Source: Maribacter dokdonensis DSW-8
Lineage (GTDB): Bacteria; Bacteroidota; Bacteroidia; Flavobacteriales; Flavobacteriaceae
Assembly: GCF_001447995.1 (NCBI RefSeq)
Contig: NZ_LDPE01000002.1
Span: forward strand, 248,001 to 312,000
Direction of reading: 5' to 3'
DNA: 64,000 nucleotides
Under the pieces are notes generated by a model. The model was not told the origin of the DNA, made no database searches, and saw only the letters and a program-made list of their open reading frames with translations. Shown here in pieces: positions 1 through 8,727 of the stretch (its first letter is position 1; each line of letters opens with the position of its first letter). Both the position numbers and the translations under genes were made by a program.

Positions 1-1018
1 CACCTTTTTCATTAGGGTTTTCAATTACACTTAAAGTTGGTCTTAGATACTCCGTTATATAAATTTTACCATCTATTCCCAATTGAAGTGCGCCAAAGGT
101 AATTTCTGTTGTATTTAAACTAACTACTGAATTCATTATATCTAACGCTTCCAAATCGTATTGATATAACTCAGTAAAATTAGAGCTACTTGTATATAAA
201 AATCTGCTATTGGGAGAAAATTCTATTCCAAAAAATCCTTTATATTCCTCGCTAGCTTCTAATATGGCAACCGCATTAGTTAGGACACCGGTAGCGGTAT
301 CAAAATCCATTACGTCAACATTTAAACCGGCGTGTGCAGCTGCAACTTTTTCACCATTAGGCGAAACTTTTATATATCCTATGGCATGGTAATCATCTTC
401 ATAAAAGTAGTTGGTTAAGTGTATTCCTAGATTAGAGATAACAGGAGTAGAATTTACTCCTGCCGTTGTAACTAGGTATGCCAAATATGCATCTCCAAAA
501 GCATCGTGGGTAAGCACCCAAACATCGGTACCGTTGGCATGGGTAACGGCAGTAAGTTTTTCTGATGCCGGTGTAACCAATTGTATGTTTTTTTGAATGA
601 CATCACCTAGTCCACCATTAAGGGATATATCTACAACATTATAATTAATACCATTTTCTAACTTTAGTTTGTCTGCCGTAAAAATGTAATATAGATTAGG
701 ATCACCGGGATTGGGAACTATAATAGCCGATTGTGTTGCAGACGGGTCACCCAATAAACCATTGCCGTTTGGCATAGGTAAGTGGTTGCGGTTCCAGACC
801 GTAATACCATCTGTGTAAAATAAAAGATTGCCGTTAAAGTCTGAAATGGTTGCACAACCTTCCCTAGTATTTAAGGCGCCATCTAGTAAAGTTACCGGTG
901 CCCCACTATTAAAATCAAGCCCCGCATTTTCGCCAAAATACCAAATAGCGGCTTCTTTTTGGGCATGTAAGGTATATACTGATATAAATAAGATGAATAA
1001 GGAAAGTAACTTTTTCAA
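1..1018 (-). CDS. Secreted T9SS-type beta-propeller-like protein, 3' end cut off by window
   Basis: The minus strand is open from about 1018 to the left edge, so only the N-terminal ~339 residues are seen. It begins with a signal peptide (KKLLSLFILFISVYTLHAQ) followed by KEAAIWYFGENAGLDFNSG, a start shared by many large Bacteroidota secreted proteins that carry PKD-like domains and a C-terminal T9SS sorting signal. Segments such as HAIGYIKVSPNGEKVAAAH and FFGIEFSPNSRFLYTSSS look like WD40/PD40 propeller blades. There is no ATG in frame: the reading frame is closed upstream by a TGA, so translation must begin at a TTG (1018 or 1024). The C-terminal sorting domain cannot be seen, so the T9SS assignment is inference from the family. 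Confidence 0.75.
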   Translation of the reverse strand, partial: MKKLLSLFILFISVYTLHAQKEAAIWYFGENAGLDFNSGAPVTLLDGALNTREGCATISDFNGNLLFYTDGITVWNRNHLPMPNGNGLLGDPSATQSAIIVPNPGDPNLYYIFTADKLKLENGINYNVVDISLNGGLGDVIQKNIQLVTPASEKLTAVTHANGTDVWVLTHDAFGDAYLAYLVTTAGVNSTPVISNLGIHLTNYFYEDDYHAIGYIKVSPNGEKVAAAHAGLNVDVMDFDTATGVLTNAVAILEASEEYKGFFGIEFSPNSRFLYTSSSNFTELYQYDLEALDIMNSVVSLNTTEITFGALQLGIDGKIYITEYLRPTLSVIENPNEKG

Positions 1019-1141
1019 GTACAAGTAGGTTATTTGATTTAAAGCTAATGTAACTATTACAACACATAACGTAAGTAAAATACTTCATAGTGTTGAAAAC
1101 CTCGATAAGCTGTTATTATATTTAGTTTGTTTACCTTTCTA

Positions 1142-2377
1142 TCATATTAATCCCTCTTTCTTCCCCATCAAAAAATCTCTCTCTAACGTATTCGTAGTCT
1201 CAGCCAATGCTTTATCTAAAAAAGAAATCGCTAATTGTTTCTTTCCTATTTTCATATAATATTCCGCATAACAACCGTAATATAAATAAGCCCTTTGACC
1301 AAGTTCTGCAGCATCAATGTGCTTTAACAATTGATGTGTTTTTTCAAAATCAGATAACTGAAGACATACTGTTGCATGATTTAACAACGTAAACATATTG
1401 GGTTTAAACATATACAATTGTTCGTACCAATAAGAGATGTTTTTCCAATTGGTATCTTTAAATGTTTTGGCATTTAAATGCTCAGAGGCTATGGCAGCTT
1501 CATAATGATACACAGAGGTATCTTCATATTCCGTAGCTTTAAGCATGGCACTGTTTCCCATCTTTATCAATGGAAAATACCATTTGGTACGGTCTTGGCA
1601 CCGCAAATTAACTATTTGATTTTCTGAAGAAACTTTGCTTTCTAGACGTGACATATGAAAACATATCAATGCAAAAAGTGCATACAAACTGCCACTTCTA
1701 AATTGCTCCTTTTTTAAAAGTAATTGACAAAGGCGAATAGCTTCGCCACATAAATCTTCTTTAATTAACTTTTCCTTGTTTGTAGAATGAAAGCCTTCAT
1801 TGAAGGTTAAGTAAATGACTTCCATAACCCGTGCCATTCGTTCATGAACAGTTTCAGGACTTGGGTATTGAAACTGAATATTTTTATCCTGAATGGTTTT
1901 TCTTGCTCGGAGTAATCGCTTAGCGATAGTTTCCTCTTTGGTCAATAAGGCAGCGGCTATTTCTTTGATACTAAAACCGGAAATAGTTTTAAGTGCAAAG
2001 GCTATTTGTTCGCTAGGGTGTAAACTTGGGTGACAGGCAACAAAAATCATTCGCAACTGGCTGTCTGCAATTTCATGATCTAAAAACAGTTCCTCAATTT
2101 GTAAAGATGATGCTCCAGTTGTAATGCTAAGGTTTCTATTCTTTTCTGCATGTATACTTCGAAGAATATCAATGGTTCTGTTTTTGGCGACACGGTTCAA
2201 CCACCCCTCTGGATTATCGGGTATTTTAGTCCGCCATTGCGAAGCTGCTTTTATAAAGGTATCCTGTACCGCATCTTCAATGGTTTCTATATATGACAAC
2301 CCGAAAAAACGGGTTAAAATAGCGACCATCTTTCCGTAATGATGTCTAAAAAGATGATCTACTACTTTATGTTCCAT
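1142..2377 (-). CDS. Large ECF RNA polymerase sigma factor with C-terminal DUF6596/TPR-like extension
   Basis: 411 residues, about twice the length of a normal ECF sigma factor. Region 2 lies at about 10-75 (AVQDTFIKAASQW, then GWLNRVAKNRTIDILR) and region 4 at about 110-165 (a helix-turn-helix around FSIKEIAAALLTKEETIAKRLL). The remaining ~240 residues match the long helical extension of the COG4941/ECF42-type family (DUF6596 and TPR-like helices, e.g. YLYYGCYAEYYMKIGKKQLA). That family is known to be encoded beside YciI/DGPF-type proteins and to have no classical anti-sigma factor, its extension being thought to control activity. Here the YciI gene lies just upstream with a 5-nt gap, so the two are surely co-transcribed. 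The target promoters are unknown. Confidence 0.9.
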   Translation of the reverse strand: MEHKVVDHLFRHHYGKMVAILTRFFGLSYIETIEDAVQDTFIKAASQWRTKIPDNPEGWLNRVAKNRTIDILRSIHAEKNRNLSITTGASSLQIEELFLDHEIADSQLRMIFVACHPSLHPSEQIAFALKTISGFSIKEIAAALLTKEETIAKRLLRARKTIQDKNIQFQYPSPETVHERMARVMEVIYLTFNEGFHSTNKEKLIKEDLCGEAIRLCQLLLKKEQFRSGSLYALFALICFHMSRLESKVSSENQIVNLRCQDRTKWYFPLIKMGNSAMLKATEYEDTSVYHYEAAIASEHLNAKTFKDTNWKNISYWYEQLYMFKPNMFTLLNHATVCLQLSDFEKTHQLLKHIDAAELGQRAYLYYGCYAEYYMKIGKKQLAISFLDKALAETTNTLERDFLMGKKEGLI

Positions 2378-2382
2378 TTAGT

Positions 2383-2730
2383 TTACTGCTCAAAAACCAT
2401 TACTTCCCTAATCTCAACAGTACCGTCTAAATCATAATCTGGATAATCTTTAGCGATTTCAACTACAGCTTCTGCACTTTCTGCCTGTACAATATAGTAA
2501 CCTCCAATCAATTCTTTACCTTCGATCAAAGGGGCATCGGTAACGGTACGGTTTGGTCCAGATACTCTTTTTACTTGGGGCATTAATGCATCGCCAGATT
2601 TAACAATACCTTGTTTTTGCATTTTTTCGTTCCAAGCAAACCATTTCCCCATACGTTCCTGTAATTGTTCTGGTGATAAACCTAATTCCTGGTAATCTGC
2701 ACCAATAAAAATCATCATAAAATCTTTCAT
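2383..2730 (-). CDS. YciI-family (DGPF-type) protein
   Basis: 115 residues, one YCII-related ferredoxin-like domain. The start MKDFMMIFIG and the core GKELIGGYYIVQAESAEAVVEIAKDYP are typical of the small proteins paired with large ECF sigma factors. The position that usually reads DGPF before the GGYYI strand here reads TDAPLIEGKE, so the eponymous motif is changed. It is the first gene of a two-gene minus-strand operon with the sigma factor 5 nt downstream. The biochemical role of these proteins is not established; a sensing or small-molecule binding role with the sigma factor is inference from conserved neighbourhood. Confidence 0.85.
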   Translation of the reverse strand: MKDFMMIFIGADYQELGLSPEQLQERMGKWFAWNEKMQKQGIVKSGDALMPQVKRVSGPNRTVTDAPLIEGKELIGGYYIVQAESAEAVVEIAKDYPDYDLDGTVEIREVMVFEQ

Positions 2731-2905
2731 AATTTAACTGTTTTAGTTGTTCATAGAACTTACTCTAAGTTCTTATTGTTTACTCCATGACGTTACCGAA
2801 ATCAAATTAGGGACAATTTTTATAGGTTTTTTTCAAAAAAAGATAAGTTAAGAATTATTTAATATGATAAAAACCCTTCAAATACCATTGAACATTAGAC
2901 TTTTT

Positions 2906-2917
2906 TGACAAATGTCA
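2906..2917. promoter_or_regulatory. Possible regulator half-site pair TGACA-N2-TGTCA
   Basis: In the divergent region between the YciI gene and the ferredoxin reductase gene there is a 5+5 inverted repeat with a 2-nt spacer, 56 nt before the reductase ATG. Its size and symmetry resemble Crp/Fnr-family sites, but a short palindrome can occur by chance in AT-rich DNA. Confidence 0.25.
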
Positions 2918-2939
2918 TATGATATCGCAAAAGCATGCT

Positions 2940-2947
2940 TAATTTTG
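2940..2947 (+). promoter_or_regulatory. -7 promoter element (TAATTTTG) of the ferredoxin reductase gene
   Basis: TAATTTTG fits the Bacteroidota -7 consensus TAnnTTTG and lies 25 nt before the ATG at 2973. I see no clear -33 TTTG at the usual 19-21 nt spacing, so this is moderate evidence only. Confidence 0.4.
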
Positions 2948-2972
2948 TAGATCGATTTAAAGAAATGAACAT

Positions 2973-4022
2973 ATGTCGCAATTTCACCCATTAACGGTAA
3001 AACATATTAAGAAATTAACGCCAACATCTGTTGCCGTTACATTTTCAATTCCTAAAGAATTGGCACAGACTTTCACCTTTACGGCGGGTCAGTATATCAC
3101 CATAAAAAAAGAAATAAAGGGCAAAGAACTTAGAAGAGCATACTCTATTAGTTCATCTACGGACAAAGATGGTATCACCATTGGGATCAAAAAAGTAGAT
3201 AATGGTGGATTCTCAAATTACGCCAACTCAGAATTAAAAGTAGGCGATACATTAGAGGTTATGGAACCAGAAGGTCGTTTCGTTTTTAATACTACTAAAG
3301 AAGTACAGAACATAGCAGCATTTGCTGCAGGTAGTGGTATTACCCCTATTATGAGTATTGTAAAGTCTGTTTTAGATAGTAACCCAAAAAACAAATTTGT
3401 TTTAGTTTACGGAAACAAATCTTACGAAGAGACTATGTTCTATACAGATTTGGTGAAATTGGAATTAGAATATGCCAATCGGTTTTTTGTGTACTTTACC
3501 AATAGTCAAACTCGTGAAGACAAGGCTTTATTCGGTAGAATAGATACCTCAACGGTAAATTATGCACTATTGAACAAGCATAAGGACGTTGATTTTGATG
3601 GATACTATTTATGTGGACCAGAGGAGATGATCCGTTTGGTACAAGATACTTTAATAGAGAATGAAGTAGATAAGGATAAAATCCATTTTGAGCTCTTTAC
3701 ACCCACTGAAATAAAAGAGGAATTACCTATACAGGCCGATGGTCAAACAGCAGTTACCGTACTTGTTGATGATGAGGAATTTCAGTTTACGATGGACAAG
3801 AAAAACATAATTCTTGATGCCGTTCTTAAAGAAAACATTGATGCACCATATTCTTGCCAAGGTGGGGTATGTAGCAGTTGTATAGCCAAAGTAACCGAAG
3901 GAAGTGCTGAAATGGTCATGAACCAAATTTTGACCGATAAGGAAATTGCGGACGGATTTATTTTAACCTGTCAAGCCCATGCCACCACACCTACAATAAA
4001 GGTAGATTTTGATGATGTATAA
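2973..4022 (+). CDS. PaaE-like ferredoxin--NAD(P)H reductase with C-terminal 2Fe-2S domain
   Basis: 349 residues. An FAD-binding barrel at ~1-100 shows the flavin motif RAYSISSS; an NAD(P)-binding domain at ~105-230 shows GSGITPIMSIV and LCGPEEM; a plant-type ferredoxin domain at ~255-349 has the cluster ligands Cys295, Cys300, Cys303 and Cys333 (C-x4-C-x2-C...C). This is the architecture of PaaE, the electron-transfer subunit of phenylacetyl-CoA epoxidase, and of related oxygenase reductases. No paaABCD genes are beside it; the gene stands alone between a divergent promoter region and its own terminator, so the electron acceptor cannot be named from context. Confidence 0.88.
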   Translation: MSQFHPLTVKHIKKLTPTSVAVTFSIPKELAQTFTFTAGQYITIKKEIKGKELRRAYSISSSTDKDGITIGIKKVDNGGFSNYANSELKVGDTLEVMEPEGRFVFNTTKEVQNIAAFAAGSGITPIMSIVKSVLDSNPKNKFVLVYGNKSYEETMFYTDLVKLELEYANRFFVYFTNSQTREDKALFGRIDTSTVNYALLNKHKDVDFDGYYLCGPEEMIRLVQDTLIENEVDKDKIHFELFTPTEIKEELPIQADGQTAVTVLVDDEEFQFTMDKKNIILDAVLKENIDAPYSCQGGVCSSCIAKVTEGSAEMVMNQILTDKEIADGFILTCQAHATTPTIKVDFDDV

Positions 4023-4040
4023 AACTATATTAGTATAATT

Positions 4041-4079
4041 AAAAAACGCCATTATTATAACATAGTAATGGCGTTTTTT
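4041..4079 (+). terminator. Rho-independent terminator after ferredoxin reductase gene
   Basis: A 14-bp perfect hairpin: AAAAAACGCCATTA pairs with TAATGGCGTTTTTT across an 11-nt loop, beginning 18 nt after the stop codon and ending in a T run. Confidence 0.9.
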
Positions 4080-4180
4080 ATTTCTTGGGCTACCTTTTCA
4101 AAGGTAAAATTAAATTGGATTGCGTTATTGTTTTTAGGGGGTTAAAATACCTTTAATAGTATTTTCAATTCGCTAAAGGT

Positions 4181-6028
4181 ATGTCTATAGAAATCATTGG
4201 TGTTTTTATCATCATTGCGGTAGTTATAATTTTATTTGCTTTTGAGGTTTTTCCGATGGATAAAATCGCTTTCTGCATTATTGCCGCATTACTATTGACC
4301 GGCTTGGTTTCACCCGAAGAAGCCGTCAGCGGATTTTCTAACAAAGCCGTAATCACCATTCTATGTTTAATGATCTTAGCGATCGGACTTGAAGAAAATG
4401 GGGCCATTTCTTATCTCGCAAAAGGCTTAAAGGTGCTAAAGAACTGGCCGGTTGTCCTGGCCATGGTCGCTATAATGCTGATTGCGGGAAGTATTTCTGC
4501 CTTTGTAAGCTCTACTGCCGTGGTCATTGTCTTTATTAAAATTGTTGCAGAACTACGCGAAAAATATCAATTACCCCCAGGCAAATTGTTATTGCCTATA
4601 TCTTTTGCAAGTATTTTAGGGGGCAGTTGTACCCTAATGGGAACATCTACCAACCTTTTGGTAAGTAATATAGCCGCAAGGTATACCGGTGAAAAATTGG
4701 GTTTCTTTGAATTTACATTGACCGGCATTGTTTTTTTAGGAATTTCAATGGGGATTATTGCCCTTTTTTATCGGTTTTTGCCAAAAGACACTGGTAAACT
4801 TTCAGATAATTATGACCTTGATCGATATCTCTTGACGGTGTCGGTAGAAAGTGATTCTCCTTTGGTAAATAAACCAATAGGTGAAAGTTTCATGTTCAAA
4901 GAAGTTGACATTACCGTTTTGCGACTAACACGAAAAGGCTTTGACCAAAACTTATTGAATCATGATTTGTTAATTCAACCTAATGATGTAATTCTTCTGC
5001 ACTGTAGTTTGGAAAACCTTCAAAAAATGCGTGCCGAAGGTTATTTTGAAGTGGATTCGGAAGACAAAGACCATTTTACATCTACTAAAAATACCCAAAT
5101 CAAAAAAGTTAGTGATGCCCAAGTAAAGAATGATGAAAATAATGAGGAAGATGATGAAAGCCTTTTGTTAGAATTATTGCTGTTACCCGGTTCTAAATTT
5201 TTAGGCAGAAACCTATCTGAATTAAAAACCATGTTGATACCAAGGGCAATCCCTTTAGCGGTAAACAAGCGAAAGAAGCTACGTATTCTTCAGAACCGAC
5301 TACATCAAAGCAATCATGAGTTTACAAAGCTTCATGTAGGAGATCGATTATTGATACAAACCAAGCCCGAGTACGTATCTAATTTTGAAAACAGCAATAA
5401 CCTAGCGGTATTAAACCAATATGAAGGTCGTGTACCTGCCACGCCGTTTAAAAGAAACTTATCCATCCTTATATTAATTGCCACCATTGCCATGGCAGCT
5501 ACCGGAGTTTTTGAAGTAATGACGAGTGTAATTACTGGAACCTTAGCTATGCTCCTTTTTAAGTGCGTAGAGTTAAATCGTATTTATGAGAAGATCAATT
5601 GGCAAATTATTTTCTTATTGGCAGGTATGATACCACTAGGTATAGCAATGAGCAATGCCAAAGCAGATACATGGATCACGGAAGAACTGTTGGCATTAAT
5701 GTCCGGTGAGCAACCTATATTCATTATCGGATTGTTGTTTTTAACGACCATGATACTCAGTAGTGTAGTATCAAACAATGCTACGGCAATTATAATGGCA
5801 CCTATTGGAATATCATTGGCCAGCGGATTAAGTCTTGATCCCAAGCCATTTATTCTTTGTGTAATGTTTGCGGCAAATTTCAGTTTCTTTACTCCCTTAG
5901 GATATCAAACAAATGCGCTGATCTACAGTATGGGAATTTATAAATTCAAACACTTTTTAGTAATCGGCGGGGTTATATCCGTAGTGCTTTGGATCGTGGG
6001 CACCTTACTTTTAAGTGCTATGTTGTAA
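4181..6028 (+). CDS. SLC13-family (DASS-type) sodium-coupled anion permease with RCK_C domains
   Basis: 615 residues. Two membrane blocks (about 1-200 and 425-615) flank a soluble section of ~220 residues. That section holds two TrkA-C/RCK_C-like domains, one around SVESDSPLVNKPIGESFMFKEVDI and ending in NDVILLHCSL, one around LPGSKFLGRNLSEL and ending in HVGDRLLIQTKPE. The first block has GGSCTLMGTSTNLLVSN and the second SNNATAIIMAPIGISLA, the SNT-type signature segments of this fold that bind sodium and substrate. Members transport dicarboxylates, sulfate or other anions; the substrate cannot be read from sequence. It is convergent with the patatin gene, with only 4 nt between stop codons. 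Confidence 0.88.
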   Translation: MSIEIIGVFIIIAVVIILFAFEVFPMDKIAFCIIAALLLTGLVSPEEAVSGFSNKAVITILCLMILAIGLEENGAISYLAKGLKVLKNWPVVLAMVAIMLIAGSISAFVSSTAVVIVFIKIVAELREKYQLPPGKLLLPISFASILGGSCTLMGTSTNLLVSNIAARYTGEKLGFFEFTLTGIVFLGISMGIIALFYRFLPKDTGKLSDNYDLDRYLLTVSVESDSPLVNKPIGESFMFKEVDITVLRLTRKGFDQNLLNHDLLIQPNDVILLHCSLENLQKMRAEGYFEVDSEDKDHFTSTKNTQIKKVSDAQVKNDENNEEDDESLLLELLLLPGSKFLGRNLSELKTMLIPRAIPLAVNKRKKLRILQNRLHQSNHEFTKLHVGDRLLIQTKPEYVSNFENSNNLAVLNQYEGRVPATPFKRNLSILILIATIAMAATGVFEVMTSVITGTLAMLLFKCVELNRIYEKINWQIIFLLAGMIPLGIAMSNAKADTWITEELLALMSGEQPIFIIGLLFLTTMILSSVVSNNATAIIMAPIGISLASGLSLDPKPFILCVMFAANFSFFTPLGYQTNALIYSMGIYKFKHFLVIGGVISVVLWIVGTLLLSAML

Positions 6029-6032
6029 TCAA

Positions 6033-6806
6033 CTATTTGGTAAATACCTCCTCGAACTTTTTAACAGCAGCTTCATAGCCAATGGCGTAGGCTTTTTCTA
6101 TACCCCTTCTATCTAACAAGCCAATATGTTCCAATTCTTTAGATTCAAGCACCAAATGACAATTATTGATCTTTTGTCGGTTGATGGCATAGATCATCAA
6201 TCCGGTAACCCTGCCCGTTAATTGAAATGAGTTGTTTAAGTGCTTTTTCTCCAATTGAGATACGACAGATACATTACTTCCAATAACAAAATCTACCTTG
6301 GGCAAAACCGGTTCAGAAGGAAAGTTGTTCATGATCCCTCCATCTGCATATAATTCTCCCTTATATTCCACCGGACTGAAAACAGGTGGTAATGCAGCGG
6401 AGGCCAACAAGGGTTTTATAAGCTCGCCTTCATGAATAAACAGCTCTTCACCTTTCTGTAAATTGGTTGCCACAACATGTAGTTCCCTATTTAAGGCCGC
6501 AAAACTATCCTCTGGAAAATACTGTTTAAAAGAAGTAATATAACTCTCACTATTGAGCAAACCGGGTTTGGCAACCGCAAAGTAATTATACTTAAAGAGT
6601 GGCGTTTCCTTAAAAAATCGAAGCATATCTTCTACGGACTTATCCGCAGCATACAAAGCACCTACCAAGGCGCCTATACTACTACCCGAAACCACATTGG
6701 CCTCAAGACCGAATTCTTGCATTGCCTTAATCACACCTATATGCGCCATGCCTCTAATACCTCCGCCCGAAAGTACCAAACCTATGGACTTAGAACCTAT
6801 TTGCAT
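6033..6806 (-). CDS. Patatin-like phospholipase family protein
   Basis: 257 residues, a single compact patatin domain as in bacterial RssA/YlbK-type proteins. The oxyanion-hole loop is SGGGIRGMAHIG (13-24), the nucleophile elbow is GSSIG with catalytic Ser43, and the catalytic aspartate is Asp155 in DGGIMNNFP; the Ser-Asp dyad is therefore intact. No signal peptide is seen, so it probably acts in the cytoplasm or at the inner membrane face as an acyl hydrolase. It starts 25 nt beyond the terminator of the upstream HtrA gene and is transcribed separately from it. Confidence 0.88.
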   Translation of the reverse strand: MQIGSKSIGLVLSGGGIRGMAHIGVIKAMQEFGLEANVVSGSSIGALVGALYAADKSVEDMLRFFKETPLFKYNYFAVAKPGLLNSESYITSFKQYFPEDSFAALNRELHVVATNLQKGEELFIHEGELIKPLLASAALPPVFSPVEYKGELYADGGIMNNFPSEPVLPKVDFVIGSNVSVVSQLEKKHLNNSFQLTGRVTGLMIYAINRQKINNCHLVLESKELEHIGLLDRRGIEKAYAIGYEAAVKKFEEVFTK

Positions 6807-6825
6807 CTATCTAAAATTAATTTCA

Positions 6826-6866
6826 AAAAAAATGCCAAGCGAATACTATTATTCGCTTGGCATAAA
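6826..6866 (-). terminator. Rho-independent terminator after htrA/degP gene
   Basis: A perfect 13-bp stem (6832-6844 with 6851-6863) with a 6-nt loop lies 22 nt downstream of the protease stop codon. On the minus strand it is followed by eight T residues. Confidence 0.9.
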
Positions 6867-6884
6867 ATTAATCATAAATACGGA

Positions 6885-8399
6885 CTAAGAATCCAATCCG
6901 AAGGCATAATAATATTTACTTCCGTCTTCATAAACGCCCTCTAACATTACTCCGCCTTTTTTGTTTTCCAAAACATCGGCTACATCTTCAATATCATTGA
7001 TACGTTTACCATCTATATGTGTTATGATAAACCCTTCTCGCATTTGGGTTTCCTTCTTAATTTTACCAGGGTAAAGTTTAGAAACCTTAACACCGCCATC
7101 TATTTTCAGTTTTTTAGCGATTTCCTTATCCACATTCTCAAAATCCGCTCCTAAAAGGTTAAATACCTCTTTCTTTTCTTTTTTGATAAAATTGGTCCCG
7201 CCTTGAGAATTATGTAACTCAACCTCAAACTCTTTTTCCTTTCCGTTTCTATTTACCACAATAGTTACCTTATCACCTGGTCTTTTACCGGCAATAATTT
7301 CTTGAAGTCTAGGTGATGTTGCCGTTTCCTTTCCATTAACGCTTACGATAATATCACCAGATTCCATTCCCGCTAAATCTGCACCGCTATCCTCACCAAC
7401 TTGCTCTACCCAAACACCTTTGGTAAAATCAACATCTTTTTCTTTTGCCAAGTTGCTATCCATAGTTCTAATGGTTACCCCCAACATACCACGTTGCACA
7501 TTACCGAATTTTAACAGGTCTTCTACTACCTTGGTGACAATATTACTAGGCACTGCAAATCCGTACCCTGTATACGTACCCGTTGTACTAGCAATGGCCG
7601 TATTGATCCCTACTAGGTTTCCGTCTAAATTTACTAATGCACCCCCACTGTTACCTGGGTTGATGGCAGCATCTGTCTGAATAAAACTTTCTACCGCAAA
7701 CTTATCGGTATTTATATGTATACTTCTTGCTTTGGCACTAACGATACCTGCAGTAACCGTAGAGTTCAACCCTAAAGGATTACCAACGGCCAATACCCAC
7801 TCACCTACTTCAACATCATCGGAATTTACCAAAGACATGGTTTTTAAATTATCTGCTTTGATCTGTAATAGCGCCAAATCTGTAGTAGGATCCGTACCAA
7901 TTACCGTAGCCTTGTACGATTGATTATTATATAAAGTTACCTCAACTTCATCCGCATTGTCAATGACATGGTTATTGGTAACAATATATCCTTGATCATT
8001 GATGATCACGCCAGATCCCGTACCTACTCTAGGTCTAGATGAGGAACCTTGTGGAGACTGCCCCTTGAACATATCACCAAAAAACTCTTTGAACGGATCA
8101 GGCAGTTCACGAGCACCTTGATTTTGATATGATGATCCCGTTTGTGTAGATTTAATGTGTACAACGGCATCTAAAACTTTCTCTGAAGTTTCTGTAAAAT
8201 CCAATGGTTTAATGTTACCATCGTTGTCTTTGGTATATAATGCCTGTGCCCCGGGTATAGATTCTACCACGGTTACACCGCTAGACTCTTTTACATCTTT
8301 TTTGTTGAAATGAATTACCCCGTAACTTACGACAAGGGCAATAATAGCTGAGAAGAAGTATACCTTCCAAGCTCCTCTAGAATTTGTGTTTGATTTCAT
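6885..8399 (-). CDS. degP: Do/HtrA-family periplasmic serine protease (DegP-like)
   Basis: 504 residues. An N-terminal membrane anchor or signal segment (about 12-31, VYFFSAIIALVVSYGVI) precedes a trypsin-like domain with a complete triad: His144 in TNNHVID, Asp174 in TTDLALL and Ser251 in GNSGGAL. Two PDZ domains follow (about 310-400, containing GVWVEQVGEDSGADLAGM, and about 420-500). Family members degrade or chaperone misfolded periplasmic and outer-membrane proteins. It is monocistronic, with its own strong terminator downstream. DegP versus DegQ cannot be told apart here, so the symbol is a family label. Confidence 0.92.
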   Translation of the reverse strand: MKSNTNSRGAWKVYFFSAIIALVVSYGVIHFNKKDVKESSGVTVVESIPGAQALYTKDNDGNIKPLDFTETSEKVLDAVVHIKSTQTGSSYQNQGARELPDPFKEFFGDMFKGQSPQGSSSRPRVGTGSGVIINDQGYIVTNNHVIDNADEVEVTLYNNQSYKATVIGTDPTTDLALLQIKADNLKTMSLVNSDDVEVGEWVLAVGNPLGLNSTVTAGIVSAKARSIHINTDKFAVESFIQTDAAINPGNSGGALVNLDGNLVGINTAIASTTGTYTGYGFAVPSNIVTKVVEDLLKFGNVQRGMLGVTIRTMDSNLAKEKDVDFTKGVWVEQVGEDSGADLAGMESGDIIVSVNGKETATSPRLQEIIAGKRPGDKVTIVVNRNGKEKEFEVELHNSQGGTNFIKKEKKEVFNLLGADFENVDKEIAKKLKIDGGVKVSKLYPGKIKKETQMREGFIITHIDGKRINDIEDVADVLENKKGGVMLEGVYEDGSKYYYAFGLDS

Positions 8400-8663
8400 A
8401 TGTATATAAATTTTAATATTCTTCTAACTGCCTAGTGTCAATAGCTATGCCATGTATAGCCATGTCATTGCTAAAAAAAAATTAAAAGTTTTTGAAATTT
8501 TAAGGGATTTTTTAGACTAAGTGGTCTGTAACCTTAAAATTACATTACTTGAAGCATAAAAATTATGCTCTTCAACTGATATTATAGCTTGTTTATAGGC
8601 TTTTGCAATTTGTAAACCCTAAAATGTTTTAGAGAAACAAACTGCTTGGTCTAAAACTGACAT
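8400..8663. other. Divergent intergenic region between degP and the arsenosugar cluster
   Basis: Together with the following promoter, about 330 nt without a coding sequence. It is AT-rich and has short imperfect repeats (ATAGCTATGCCATG then TATAGCCATGTC near 8441-8467). No stable hairpin with a T run, riboswitch or small ORF with coding character was recognised. It must carry the promoters of both flanking genes. Confidence 0.5.
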
Positions 8664-8695
8664 TTTGACTTAAAGTAAGGCGATTCTTATATTTT
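8664..8695 (+). promoter_or_regulatory. Promoter candidate of the arsenosugar cluster
   Basis: TTTG at 8664-8667, a 20-nt spacer and TATATTTT at 8688-8695 fit the Bacteroidota promoter TTTG-N19-21-TAnnTTTG except for the last base. It ends 32 nt before the first possible (TTG) start of the DUF2064 gene and points into the cluster. Confidence 0.5.
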
Positions 8696-8727
8696 AATGA
8701 TACAATTTATGTATAGTTAAAAAACCT

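Noticed and set aside
1207..2339. Plus-strand open frames at 1207-1392 and 2124-2339
   Set aside because: Both are antisense to the well-supported sigma factor gene and have no recognisable content.
8441..8467. Short imperfect repeats upstream of degP as an operator
   Set aside because: The copies differ and are too short to separate from chance.
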